From: an uncultured Clostridia bacterium
Lineage (GTDB): Bacteria > Bacillota > Clostridia > Oscillospirales > Oscillospiraceae
Assembly: GCA_947649615.1 (NCBI GenBank)
Contig: CANSSG010000004.1
Span: 28,874 to 92,873 of the forward strand
DNA: 64,000 nt
Direction: 5' to 3'
The notes beneath the pieces are model-generated. The model made no database searches and was not told the DNA's origin. It worked only from the letters and a program-made list of their open reading frames with translations. Numbering within the stretch: the first letter of the stretch is position 1; every line of letters begins with the position of its first letter. A program made the position numbers and the translations under genes. Shown in pieces: positions 34,447-43,869 of this stretch.

Positions 34447-35394
34447 ATGGAAAAAAATTATGGGCATAAGCCCGTCCTTCTTGAAGAGTGCCTGGACGCC
34501 CTGGCGGTTAAGCCGGACGGGGTCTACCTGGACGGTACGCTGGGCAGGGCGGGGCATTCGCTGGAAATCCTCCGCCGCCTGACGGCGGGAGGGCGGCTCA
34601 TTGGAATCGACCGGGATATGGCCGCTATAGAAGCCGCAAAAGAGCGGCTGGCGGAATTTGAGGGCCAGGTCACCTTGGTCCATGGAAATTTCGCGGATTT
34701 GGAAAATATTTTGCAGGATTTGGGCATAACAGCCATAGACGGCATGCTGTTTGACCTGGGGGTGTCCTCCCCCCAATTGGACGAGCCGTCCAGGGGGTTC
34801 AGCTACATGCACGACGCACCCCTGGATATGCGTATGGACGAATCCGCCCCGCTGACCGCCCGGGAGGTGGTCAATACCTGGAGCGGGGACGAACTAAAGC
34901 GCATCCTCTTCGAATACGGCGAGGAACGGTTCGCGCCCCAGATCGCCCGGGCCATCGTCCGGCACAGGGAGGACAAGCCTATTGAGACAACGACGGAATT
35001 GGTGGAGATTATCCGCGCGGCAATGCCTGCCGCCGCGCTACGGGAGAAGCAGCACCCTGCCAAACGCTCCTTCCAGGCTATCCGGATCGCCGTCAACGGC
35101 GAATTGGACGCCCTGCCCCCTATGCTGGAAGCGGCGGCGGAAGGGCTTGCGCCGGGCGGGCGGCTGGCGGTCATTTCCTTTCACAGCCTGGAAGACCGTA
35201 TCGTTAAGCAGACCATGCGGCGGCTGGCTACCGGCTGCACCTGCCCGCCGGAGTTCCCGGTGTGCGTGTGCGGCAAAAAGCCGAAATTGAAGCTGATTTC
35301 CCGCAAGCCCGTTACGTCAGGGCATGCGGAGTTGGAGGAGAACCCTCGTGCCAGGAGCGCTAAGCTCCGGGCTGCGGAGCGGACGGCGTTTTAA
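34447..35394 (+). CDS. rsmH: 16S rRNA (cytosine1402-N4)-methyltransferase
   Basis: 315 residues. Opens with KPVLLEECLDALAVKPDGVYLDGTLGRAGHS, the SAM site of the RsmH/MraW family, and has SYMHDAPLDMRMD and FHSLEDRIVK near the end. It methylates C1402 of 16S rRNA. Second gene of the dcw operon behind mraZ, the standard position. Confidence 0.95.
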   Translation: MEKNYGHKPVLLEECLDALAVKPDGVYLDGTLGRAGHSLEILRRLTAGGRLIGIDRDMAAIEAAKERLAEFEGQVTLVHGNFADLENILQDLGITAIDGMLFDLGVSSPQLDEPSRGFSYMHDAPLDMRMDESAPLTAREVVNTWSGDELKRILFEYGEERFAPQIARAIVRHREDKPIETTTELVEIIRAAMPAAALREKQHPAKRSFQAIRIAVNGELDALPPMLEAAAEGLAPGGRLAVISFHSLEDRIVKQTMRRLATGCTCPPEFPVCVCGKKPKLKLISRKPVTSGHAELEENPRARSAKLRAAERTAF

Positions 35395-35469
35395 CGTTTC
35401 TTTGTTCCGGCCAAAGGTTTTCAACGCGGACCCCGCCCCCTTGGGTGCGGACGGAAGGAGGAGCGTTTC

Positions 35470-36045
35470 GTGGCGTCAAACAGCAAAAAGTCAAAACGCA
35501 GATATTCCGGGCCACGCCCCGTTGACGGCAACCTGGCCCGGAAACCAAATGTCCGGGAGTTGGAGCGGCAGCTGGACCGCAGCGGCCGGATGGACTTCGA
35601 CCAGCTCTATGAGCCGCAGCAGGTAAATGCCATCGAGCAGAACGCCCGGCGCCGCCAGCAGAAGCGCAGCGCCATGCGCCCCGCCCTGCGGGTCTCCCCC
35701 ATGGTGCTGCTGGGGTTTTTGTGCGCGGCGTTTTTGATGGTGGTGCTGCTGTTGTGCTATGTGCGCATGAATACGATTTCCCGGAACGTCGTGTCTATGA
35801 AAAACGAAATCGAGCAGTTGAAGATCGAACAGGTCTCCCTGCTGACCCAGTATGAACAGACCTTCGACCTGTCGGCGGTAAAAGAAGCCGCCTTGGCCGC
35901 CGGGATGAACCTCCCCAGCGACAGCCAGATTTATTACATCAACCTCCCCGGTGAAAATCAGGCCACCGTCCATCGCGCTGAAAAAAATCCTGTGAAGGAC
36001 TTCCTCTTGGAGTTGGAGGAGAAAGCGCGGGCCGTGTTGGAATAA
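35470..36045 (+). CDS. ftsL: FtsL-like division protein
   Basis: 191 residues from a GTG with AAGGAGGAGC upstream. A basic cytoplasmic N-terminus of about 75 residues precedes one membrane segment (VLLGFLCAAFLMVVLLLCYV, about 79-98), then a leucine-zipper-like coiled coil (NVVSMKNEIEQLKIEQVSLL) and a Leu/Asp-rich tail. The position between rsmH and the PBP gene identifies it as FtsL, which with FtsQ/DivIB and FtsB/DivIC activates septal peptidoglycan synthesis. Sequence conservation is low in the family, so the assignment rests on topology and context. Confidence 0.82.
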   Translation: MASNSKKSKRRYSGPRPVDGNLARKPNVRELERQLDRSGRMDFDQLYEPQQVNAIEQNARRRQQKRSAMRPALRVSPMVLLGFLCAAFLMVVLLLCYVRMNTISRNVVSMKNEIEQLKIEQVSLLTQYEQTFDLSAVKEAALAAGMNLPSDSQIYYINLPGENQATVHRAEKNPVKDFLLELEEKARAVLE

Positions 36046-36084
36046 TTTGGGGGCGGACGCGTATATTTGAGAAAACGAAATGAT

Positions 36085-36246
36085 TAGGGCATGTTTGAAA
36101 ATGTCAAAACGCCCAAACAGCGGCTCTTTTTCCGCCGGACGGCGTTAAAAATCTGGAAATGCGCCAAGTATTCCCGCGATTTTGCCTTGTCCGATGGAAA
36201 AGCACCCCGCCCTTGGCCGTCCTGTCTCGCATCAAGCAAACCCTAG
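36085..36246. repeat. MITE-like element copy 2 (162 bp) between ftsL and the PBP gene
   Basis: Begins TAGGGCATGTTTGAAAATG and ends GCATCAAGCAAACCCTAG (reverse complement CTAGGGTTTGCTTGATGC), imperfect terminal inverted repeats. It is the most complete of three related copies (31782-31866, 31914-31980). The element fills most of the 263-base gap and encodes nothing. Confidence 0.65.
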
Positions 36247-36308
36247 ACTTACCGGCAGCCCGGGGAGCGGAGGATTGTCCCCCGCTCCCTTTTTGTCAAG
36301 GAGGAAGT

Positions 36309-38738
36309 ATGGCGAAACCCGTCAAACAGCCGGAAAACGGCGATAAGCAAAAACAACAGAACCGTAAGCCTAATTCCGCGCGGCTGGCTAAGCTGGTCAT
36401 TCAGCGCCGGACGCTGGCGCTGCTGCTGGTGTTCGGCGTAGCCGCCTTTTTGGCGCTGTTCGCCAAGGCGTACGATCTTACGATTACCCAGCACGACCAG
36501 TTGCAGGACAGCGCGTCCTCGCAGCAGATGCGCAGTACCGTTATCTCCGCCTCCCGGGGGGCTATTTATGACTGCAACGGGGTGACGCTGGCAATCTCCG
36601 CGTCGGCGGACACTGTGTTCCTGGACCCTAACGCCATCGCCAAACACGCCGATAAGCTGGATAAGGAGCGGGCGCAAAAGCTGGTGGACGGCCTGGAGGA
36701 CGGCGAAAAGCTGCCCATGAGCGGCCAGGAATACAAAGATATGCTCGCCGTAAACCTGGCGGAAATCCTGGATATCGACCAGCAAAAAATTTACGACGAA
36801 ATGGCAAAAACCAACTATATGTACTCCATCCTGAAAAAACGGGTGGATAAGCCGGTCAGCGACAGAATCCGGGAGTTTATTACCTCCAACGACACCGGGA
36901 AAACCTTGCAGGGGGTGCATCTGGAAACGGATTCCAAACGGTACTACCCCCACTCCTCCCTGGCATCCCACGTTATCGGCTTCCTGGACCCGGATAATCA
37001 TGGGGCCTATGGGCTGGAGGCGCTGTACAACGATACGCTGGAAGGCTCCTCCGGGCTGGCGGTCACCGCCAAGGACGGCCGCGGGTCCGAGATTATGTTC
37101 CAGTATGAACAGTACTATGACGCCGAGGATGGGCATAGCATCCAAACGACTATCGACAGCAATATCCAGTCCTACGTGGAACGGGGCATGGCCGACATGA
37201 TCAGCGAGTTCGGGGCAAAAAACGGCGCGGCCTGCGTTGTACTCAACCCTAAGACCGGCGCAATTCTCGCTATCGCGTCCAACCCTACCTATGACCTGAA
37301 CAACCGCAGCGCCGTTTATGACGAGAAGCTACAGGCCCAGTTGGCTAAGGCGGACGAGGAAAATCCGCCGGAGCCGGGGAAGGAACATTCCGCCGCTTAC
37401 TATGAGCTGCTGGGAAGCCTGCAAAACCGCCAGTGGCGGAATAAGGCGGTCAACGACGCCTATGAGCCAGGCTCCACCTTTAAGACGCTGACCCTGGCGA
37501 TGGCGCTGGAAGAAGGCGTGGCTAACCGGAACAGTTCCTATTACTGCGGCGGCTCCGTGGTCATCGAGGGCAGCGACCCCATCCACTGCTCAAATAAAAA
37601 CGGCCATGGCTCCCAAACGCTGGTGGAGGCGGTGGGACACTCCTGCAACCCCGCTTTTATCAAAATGGGATTGGATATCGGCCGCTCTACGTTTTATGAC
37701 TATCTGGAAGAATTCGGTCTCCTCTCCCCTACCGGCGTGGACTTGCAGGGCGAGGGCGCAAGCTTCTTTATTGACCGCAAAACCTTTGAGAGCCACGATA
37801 TCGACTTGGCCTGCTACGCTTTCGGCCAGAACTTTATCGTCACGCCCATCCAGCTCATCGCCGCCCAGGCGGCCTGCATCAACGGCGGATACCTCTACCA
37901 GCCTTACGTGGTGGAAAAAGAACTGGATGCTGACGGGAATGTGGTGCGGCAGCACGACTCTACCCCTATCCGCCAGGTTGTCAGCGAGGAGACCTCCGCT
38001 ATGGTGCGGGAAGCGTTGGAATACGTCGTTACCGACGGCGGCGGAAAAAACGGCCAGGTTACCGGCTACCGCATCGGCGGCAAAACCGGTACGGCGGATA
38101 AGAACGGTACGAAAACCGCCAGCAATCCGCTGGGCGACGTTGTGGTCTCCTTCCTGTGTTTTGCACCGGTGGACGATCCCCAGGTCATCATGCTGCTGAC
38201 GATGGATACGCCTTCCCGCGATACGGGAATCTACGTTTCCGGCGGTAACTTTGTCGCGCCTACGGCATCCAAAATTATGGCGGACATCCTGCCCTACCTG
38301 GGCATCTCCCCGCAGTATGACGAGGAAACCCAGACCGCCGCCGAGGGTACGGTGCCTTATGTGGTCGGCCTGACAAAGGCCGGCGCGCTGGAAAAGCTGA
38401 ATGATTATGGATTCTCCAGCTACCGGACCGTGGGCGAGGGCGAGACGGTGACGGACCAGACCCCGGCAGGCGGCGCCATTGTGCCTACGGGCGCGGAAGT
38501 GATTTTGTATATGGGCGCGGAAAAATCCGGGGATTTGTGTACCGTCCCGGATGTGACTGGCATGACTGCGGATGAATGCAACCGGACGCTGGTGAACGCG
38601 GGGCTGATTTTGAAGGCCTCCGGCGCGGCGGGACGCGGCGCAAAGGCAATCAGCCAGTCCGTGGATCCGGGAACCGAGGTCGCGGCCGGCACCGTTATTT
38701 CCGTGCAGATGGGACAGATGTCCGATATCGCGGACTGA
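36309..38738 (+). CDS. class B penicillin-binding protein (FtsI/SpoVD type) with two PASTA domains
   Basis: 809 residues from the ATG with GGAGGAAGT upstream. One N-terminal membrane segment (LALLLVFGVAAFLALFAKAY), a PBP dimerisation domain, and a transpeptidase domain with SxxK in PGSTFKTL (Ser389), SCN in GHSCNPAF and KTGTA (Lys592). Two PASTA domains close the protein (VPYVVGLTKAGALEKLNDYG and VPDVTGMTADECNRTL). It cross-links septal peptidoglycan with FtsW; PASTA parts bind muropeptides or beta-lactams. In sporulating Clostridia this gene could serve division, spore cortex (spoVD) or both. Confidence 0.93.
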   Translation: MAKPVKQPENGDKQKQQNRKPNSARLAKLVIQRRTLALLLVFGVAAFLALFAKAYDLTITQHDQLQDSASSQQMRSTVISASRGAIYDCNGVTLAISASADTVFLDPNAIAKHADKLDKERAQKLVDGLEDGEKLPMSGQEYKDMLAVNLAEILDIDQQKIYDEMAKTNYMYSILKKRVDKPVSDRIREFITSNDTGKTLQGVHLETDSKRYYPHSSLASHVIGFLDPDNHGAYGLEALYNDTLEGSSGLAVTAKDGRGSEIMFQYEQYYDAEDGHSIQTTIDSNIQSYVERGMADMISEFGAKNGAACVVLNPKTGAILAIASNPTYDLNNRSAVYDEKLQAQLAKADEENPPEPGKEHSAAYYELLGSLQNRQWRNKAVNDAYEPGSTFKTLTLAMALEEGVANRNSSYYCGGSVVIEGSDPIHCSNKNGHGSQTLVEAVGHSCNPAFIKMGLDIGRSTFYDYLEEFGLLSPTGVDLQGEGASFFIDRKTFESHDIDLACYAFGQNFIVTPIQLIAAQAACINGGYLYQPYVVEKELDADGNVVRQHDSTPIRQVVSEETSAMVREALEYVVTDGGGKNGQVTGYRIGGKTGTADKNGTKTASNPLGDVVVSFLCFAPVDDPQVIMLLTMDTPSRDTGIYVSGGNFVAPTASKIMADILPYLGISPQYDEETQTAAEGTVPYVVGLTKAGALEKLNDYGFSSYRTVGEGETVTDQTPAGGAIVPTGAEVILYMGAEKSGDLCTVPDVTGMTADECNRTLVNAGLILKASGAAGRGAKAISQSVDPGTEVAAGTVISVQMGQMSDIAD

Positions 38739-38811
38739 TCCGCATGGAGCGGCGCGGAAACCACAAGCAGCAAGCCCCCCCAACGAATGAGGAAAGTGCA
38801 GGAAGCATAAG

Positions 38812-40263
38812 ATGAAATTAGCCGAGTTATTGAAAAATATCCCTGTGGGGGAAATAACCGCTCCCTTGGATATGGAGATTGCGGATATCAGCTACGACTC
38901 CCGGCAGACAAAGCCCGGCGGGCTTTTCGCCGCTATCGCCGGGTTTGAGACCGATGGCCATAAGTTTATTCCTATGGCCGTGGAAAAGGGCGCTTCCTGC
39001 GTCCTCTGCCAGCAAAAGCCGGTGGGAAATGTCCCCTACGTCCTCGTGGAGGACAGCCGCGCCGCGCTGGCGCAGTTGGGCCGGAACTGGTTCGGAGACC
39101 CCGCCGCTTCTATGACGGTGGTGGGGGTCACCGGTACCAACGGCAAGACCACAACCACCTACCTGCTGAAGGATTTGCTGGAAAAATGCCTGGGGGCGAA
39201 GGTTGGGCTGATTGGCACCAATCAGAATATGATCGGCGAAGAAATCCTCCACACTGAACGCACTACGCCGGAATCCTTTGAGCTGCAAGCCCTCTTCCGC
39301 GCGATGGCGGACGCGGGCTGCACCCATGTGGTGATGGAGGTGTCCTCCCACGCCCTCTGTTTGCAGCGGGTGGCCGGGATCCAGTTCGCGGTGGGATTGT
39401 TTACAAACCTTAGCCAGGACCACCTGGATTTTCATGGGACGATGGAAAATTACTGCGACGCCAAGGCGCTGCTGTTCCGGCAGAGCAGCGCCGGGGCCTA
39501 CAACGCCGACGACCCTTGGGCGGAGCGGGTTACCCAGGACGCCCCCTGCCCCCTGCTCTCTTTCGGGGAAAAAAACGGGGATTTGACGGCGGCGCATATC
39601 CGGCTTGCAGTGGGCGGCGTGGACTTCGACGCGCAGTGCCGGGGGGAATCCGTCCCCGTCCATGTGGGAATTCCCGGTGGATTTACCGTCTACAATGCCC
39701 TGGGCGTTCTGGCGGCTGCGAAGGCTTTGGGAATCGCCCTGGCGGATTCCGCCGCAGCTTTGGCTAAAAGCACGGGGGTCAAGGGACGGGTGGAGATCGT
39801 ACCCGTGCCTTGGGATTACACCATCCTCATCGACTATGCCGTGACGCCGGATGCAATCGAAAATGTCCTGACCGCCGTGCGCGGGTTCGCGGAAGGAAGA
39901 GTGGTCATTCTCTTTGGCTGCGGAGGCGACCGGGACCGGGGCAAACGGCCTAAAATGGGCAAAATTGCCGCCCAGTTGGCCGATTTCCTGGTGGTTACCT
40001 CCGATAACCCCAGAACCGAAGACCCGGATGCGATTATCGCCGGCATCCTGCCGGGGTTGGAGGGAACGCAGACGCCCTACGTGGTGGAGCCGGACCGGGT
40101 GAAAGCCATCCGCTACGCCATGGACCACGCGCAGCCGAAAGACGTCATTATCCTGGCAGGCAAGGGCCACGAAACGTATCAGATCGTGGGGCATGAAAAA
40201 CGGCACCTGGATGAGCGCGAGGTTATTGCGGACTATATCGCTGAACGAACGAAGAAGGCCTGA
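38812..40263 (+). CDS. murE: UDP-N-acetylmuramoyl-L-alanyl-D-glutamate--2,6-diaminopimelate ligase
   Basis: 483 residues. ATP-binding GVTGTNGKTTTTYLL (about 105-119), the Mur-ligase SDNPRTEDPD block near the C-terminus; the DNPR form is the one that recognises meso-diaminopimelate, so cross-linking by meso-DAP is expected. Adds the third residue of the stem peptide. mraY follows 27 bases on; murF, the usual next gene, is absent from the cluster. Confidence 0.95.
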   Translation: MKLAELLKNIPVGEITAPLDMEIADISYDSRQTKPGGLFAAIAGFETDGHKFIPMAVEKGASCVLCQQKPVGNVPYVLVEDSRAALAQLGRNWFGDPAASMTVVGVTGTNGKTTTTYLLKDLLEKCLGAKVGLIGTNQNMIGEEILHTERTTPESFELQALFRAMADAGCTHVVMEVSSHALCLQRVAGIQFAVGLFTNLSQDHLDFHGTMENYCDAKALLFRQSSAGAYNADDPWAERVTQDAPCPLLSFGEKNGDLTAAHIRLAVGGVDFDAQCRGESVPVHVGIPGGFTVYNALGVLAAAKALGIALADSAAALAKSTGVKGRVEIVPVPWDYTILIDYAVTPDAIENVLTAVRGFAEGRVVILFGCGGDRDRGKRPKMGKIAAQLADFLVVTSDNPRTEDPDAIIAGILPGLEGTQTPYVVEPDRVKAIRYAMDHAQPKDVIILAGKGHETYQIVGHEKRHLDEREVIADYIAERTKKA

Positions 40264-40290
40264 TCTTGTCAGGTGTGAGGGAGATTTTCT

Positions 40291-41271
40291 ATGGAAATGA
40301 TGATTGCTTGCATCCTCTGCTTCGCCTTGACGGCGCTGCTGGGACGGTGGCTGATCCTGCCCGCCCTGCGGCGGCTTAAGGCAGGACAGGAAATCCGGGA
40401 GGTGGGTCCTAAGTGGCACTCCTCCAAGGCCGGGACCCCTACGATGGGCGGGCTGATGTTTATTATCGGCATCGCCGCCGCCATCTCCTTGGCCGGGTGG
40501 CGGGGGTTGGTAAAAGGCGACTTGACCCATATTTACCTGTTCCTGTTCTCCGCCGTGTTTGGCGTGATCGGGTTCCTGGACGACTATGAGAAGGTTAAGC
40601 GGCATCAGAACTTGGGGCTGACCGCGATGCAGAAGTTCTTGCTCCAACTGGCGGCGGCTATCCTGTTTTTGATGCTGATGCGGTTTGAGGGGCATATTGC
40701 CCCCCACCTGTATGTCCCCTTCCTCAATGTGGACCTTCAGGTGAGCTGGCCGGTTTATATGGTCTTCTGCGCCTTTGTCATCGTGGGTGCGGTGAACGCG
40801 GTCAATATCACCGACGGCCTGGACGGCCTGGCCGCGTCGGTCACCATCCCCGTGGCGCTGTTTTATGTGACGGCTGCGGCTTGGTGGGGGCTGACCCAAT
40901 TGGGCGTGTTCGCCGGGGCCGCGCTGGGCGGGCTGCTGGCATTCCTGCTGTTTAACGCACATCCCGCCAAGGTGTTTATGGGAGACACCGGCTCCCTGTT
41001 TTTGGGCGGCGCGGTGGCGGGAATGGCTTTTGCTATTGACATGCCGCTGATCCTGGTCCCCGTGGGGATCGTTTACATCGTAGAAACCCTGTCCGATATC
41101 CTGCAAATCGCTTACTTTAAAATCACCCACGGGAAACGGATTTTTAAAATGGCTCCCATCCATCACCACTTTGAAATGTGCGGCTGGAGCGAGGTGAAAA
41201 TCGTCACCGTCTTTACGGCGGTTTCGGCGGTGTTCTGCGCCTTGGCCCTGGTCGGCATCCTTGCCCTGTAA
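40291..41271 (+). CDS. mraY: phospho-N-acetylmuramoyl-pentapeptide-transferase
   Basis: 326 residues with about ten membrane segments. Conserved blocks: PTMGGLMFI, FLDDYEKV (Asp-rich active site), VNITDGLDGLAASV, FMGDTGSLFLGG and KMAPIHHHFE. Transfers phospho-MurNAc-pentapeptide to undecaprenyl phosphate, forming lipid I. Lies between murE and ftsW, without murD between them. Confidence 0.96.
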   Translation: MEMMIACILCFALTALLGRWLILPALRRLKAGQEIREVGPKWHSSKAGTPTMGGLMFIIGIAAAISLAGWRGLVKGDLTHIYLFLFSAVFGVIGFLDDYEKVKRHQNLGLTAMQKFLLQLAAAILFLMLMRFEGHIAPHLYVPFLNVDLQVSWPVYMVFCAFVIVGAVNAVNITDGLDGLAASVTIPVALFYVTAAAWWGLTQLGVFAGAALGGLLAFLLFNAHPAKVFMGDTGSLFLGGAVAGMAFAIDMPLILVPVGIVYIVETLSDILQIAYFKITHGKRIFKMAPIHHHFEMCGWSEVKIVTVFTAVSAVFCALALVGILAL

Positions 41272-41307
41272 CCTTTTTCCACGACCCTTTGATAGGAGGA
41301 ATCACCC

Positions 41308-42615
41308 ATGGCAAAGCAGAAACAGCGGCCGCTGAGAACCAGGAACGGCGTCCCATTGACCCGGGACGAATACCGGCAGATGAAACGCGCCAAAGAACAG
41401 GAGGAGCGGAAAAAACGGCGGGAAGCCTGGGAAGCCGCCCGGGGACCGCTGGATATGCCATTCCTGCTGCTGGCGATGCTGCTGCTGGGAATCGGGCTGC
41501 TGATGCTGTTTTCCGCCAGCTTTCCCGACGCCCAGGCAAGCTCCCGGCTGGGCAACGACCCCTTCTACTTCATCCGGCGGCAGGTGGTGTTTGCCGGCCT
41601 GGGCATTGGATTGATGCTGTGGGTTTCTAAAATCAACTACGAGCGGTTCCGCGGGCTGGCCCGGCTGGCGCTGATCGTGTCCTTTGTGCTGCTGGTGCTG
41701 GTCAGGCTCCCGGGGCCAAAGGAAAACGGACGGCTGCTGGCTATCAGCGCCAACGGCGCGGCGCGGTGGCTGGGCGTCCCTAACACAACCCTGACCTTTC
41801 AGCCCTCCGACGTGGCAAAGCTGGGGTTAATCGTCTTTTTCTCGGAATCTATTTCTAAAAAGCGCGAGAAAATGAAAACCCTTAAGGAAGGATTTGGCTA
41901 CCACATCGCTATTCTGCTGGCTATGGTGATTTTGACGGCTATTGAGCCGCATTTCTCCGGCGCCATCCTGATTGCGGGCATCGGGGCGGCGATGATGGTG
42001 GTGGGCGGCATCCACTGGGGATGGATCGCAGCAGGCGCCGGCGGATTGGGGTTCGCGTCGTACCTGCTGGCGTTTACCGATGTGATTGAAAACTTTTTTA
42101 AGGCGATTAAGTACAACGCTTCCCGTATCGCGGTGTGGAAGGACCCCTTCGGCGGCGATATCGAGTTCCGCCGGGACGAGGCCTATCAGACCATCCAAAG
42201 CCTTTATGCCGTCGGCTCCGGCGGGCTGCTGGGCGTGGGCTTCGGAAAGAGCAGGCAGAAATTCGGGTTCCTTCCGGAAGCCCAGAACGACTACATCTTC
42301 GCTATCGTTTTGGAGGAATTGGGGCTGGTTGGCGGCACGATGATTATGGTGCTGTTCGCGCTGCTGATTATCCGGGGGTTCTGGCTGGCGATTCATGCCA
42401 GAGACCGGTTCGGCAGCCTGCTGATTGTGGGGGTTACTACCCAGATCGCCCTGCAAACTTTTTTGAATATCGCGGTGGTGACGAACCTGATCCCTTCTAC
42501 CGGGATTTCACTGCCGTTTTTCAGTTCCGGCGGTACGGCGCTGGTTATCCAACTGGTGGAAATCGGTATCGTCCTGTCCGTTTCCAGGCAGATTCCCGCG
42601 CCAAAGGCCAGTTGA
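41308..42615 (+). CDS. ftsW: FtsW/RodA-family peptidoglycan polymerase
   Basis: 435 residues. A charged N-terminus (about 40 residues, KRAKEQEERKKRREAWE) precedes ten membrane segments with GIGLLMLFSAS, AARWLGVPNTTLTFQPSDVAKL, GLVGGTMIMVLFALLIIRGF and STGISLPFFSSGGTAL. SEDS proteins polymerise glycan strands; position next to murG in the dcw cluster points to FtsW, though SpoVE in spore formers is equivalent. Good GGAGGAATCACCC ribosome site. Confidence 0.92.
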   Translation: MAKQKQRPLRTRNGVPLTRDEYRQMKRAKEQEERKKRREAWEAARGPLDMPFLLLAMLLLGIGLLMLFSASFPDAQASSRLGNDPFYFIRRQVVFAGLGIGLMLWVSKINYERFRGLARLALIVSFVLLVLVRLPGPKENGRLLAISANGAARWLGVPNTTLTFQPSDVAKLGLIVFFSESISKKREKMKTLKEGFGYHIAILLAMVILTAIEPHFSGAILIAGIGAAMMVVGGIHWGWIAAGAGGLGFASYLLAFTDVIENFFKAIKYNASRIAVWKDPFGGDIEFRRDEAYQTIQSLYAVGSGGLLGVGFGKSRQKFGFLPEAQNDYIFAIVLEELGLVGGTMIMVLFALLIIRGFWLAIHARDRFGSLLIVGVTTQIALQTFLNIAVVTNLIPSTGISLPFFSSGGTALVIQLVEIGIVLSVSRQIPAPKAS

Positions 42616-42676
42616 TCCCCCTCCCCTCCCCTGCCGGATGGCCCGGGGATCGCCGCAGATGAAAGAGGTACGTGCC

Positions 42677-43807
42677 ATGAGAATCGTTTTTACCTGCGGA
42701 GGCACCGCAGGACATGTGAACCCCGCCCTCGCTTTGGCTGGGTTGATGAAAGAAAGAATCCCAGACAGCGGCATCCTGTTTGTGGGCGCCCACCGGGGAA
42801 TCGAAAAACAATTGATCGAAGCCGCCGGATGGCCCTTTTGGGCGGTGGAAGTCTCTAACTTCCACCGGTCCCTCCAGCCTAAGGAAATTTGGCACAACAT
42901 CGTCTCTTTGCGGAATTTCCTGCGGTCGCCGGGAGAAGCCAAGGCCCTCCTGAAGGAGTTTCCTGCGGATTTGGTGGTGGGAACGGGCGGGTATGCCAGC
43001 TATCCTATGATCCAGGCCGCTTCCAAATTGGGCATCCCTACCGCCATCCATGAGTCAAACGCTATCCCGGGGCTGACCACCAGGCTGCTGGAAAATCACG
43101 CAGATTTAATCATGGTCGGGTTCGAGGAGTGCCGGAAAAACTACAAGCACCCCGAAAAAGTCCTCGTCACCGGAACGCCGGTGAGAGGCGACTTCTTCCG
43201 GCTTACCAAGCGGGAAGCGAAGCAAAAGCTGGGGATGGATGACGGGAAGCCCTTGATCGTCTCCTTCTTTGGAAGCCTGGGCGCTTCCGAAATGAATCGG
43301 GAAATGGCGCAGTTTCTTGCCCTGGAAGTCAAAAACAACGCCCCCTTCCACCACATCCACGGGGCCGGTGCGCTGGGATGCCAGAAAATGGAAGCGTTCC
43401 TTCGGGATGCGAAGGTGGATTTGCGGAAAACTCCAGAATTAGAGGTCCGCGAATATATCCTGAACATGAGCGACTGGATGCGGGCGGCTGACCTGGTCAT
43501 CTGCCGCGCCGGGGCCAGCACCATCAGCGAGTTGACCGCGCTGGGCGTTCCGGCGGTTATGATTCCCTCGCCTAACGTGGTCAACAACCACCAGGAGCAT
43601 AACGCCAAAGTCCTGGCAGACGCCGGCGGCGCGGTGATGGTCCTGGAAAAAGACAGCAGCGGGCAAAAATTGTTCGATACCGCCTGCGGCATCCTCCGCG
43701 ACGGCGACAAACGGAAAAAAATGCGGGACGCTATGGCCTCCCTTGGCACAATAGATGCGGCGGAGCAAATTTACAGCGCCGTTATGGGGCTGAAACGGGG
43801 GAAGTAG
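42677..43807 (+). CDS. murG: UDP-N-acetylglucosamine--lipid I N-acetylglucosaminyltransferase
   Basis: 376 residues from the ATG at 42677 (MRIVFTCGGTAGHVNPALAL; AAAGAGG site), not from the upstream GTG, which adds 13 residues outside the family. GGTAGHVNPA (9-18), GTGGYASYP and CRAGASTISELTALGVPAVMIP identify MurG. It makes lipid II on the inner face of the membrane. Confidence 0.95.
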   Translation: MRIVFTCGGTAGHVNPALALAGLMKERIPDSGILFVGAHRGIEKQLIEAAGWPFWAVEVSNFHRSLQPKEIWHNIVSLRNFLRSPGEAKALLKEFPADLVVGTGGYASYPMIQAASKLGIPTAIHESNAIPGLTTRLLENHADLIMVGFEECRKNYKHPEKVLVTGTPVRGDFFRLTKREAKQKLGMDDGKPLIVSFFGSLGASEMNREMAQFLALEVKNNAPFHHIHGAGALGCQKMEAFLRDAKVDLRKTPELEVREYILNMSDWMRAADLVICRAGASTISELTALGVPAVMIPSPNVVNNHQEHNAKVLADAGGAVMVLEKDSSGQKLFDTACGILRDGDKRKKMRDAMASLGTIDAAEQIYSAVMGLKRGK

Positions 43808-43869
43808 CAGTTTGCGCCCATCCGCATACCATGGATTAGTTTGACAAATCCATGGGCGGAGGGATTCCT

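Noticed and set aside
38827..41169. 780-codon minus-strand frame opposite murE and mraY
   Set aside because: Composition shadow of conserved cell-wall genes; rich in His/Gln/Arg as expected from antisense GC-rich codons.
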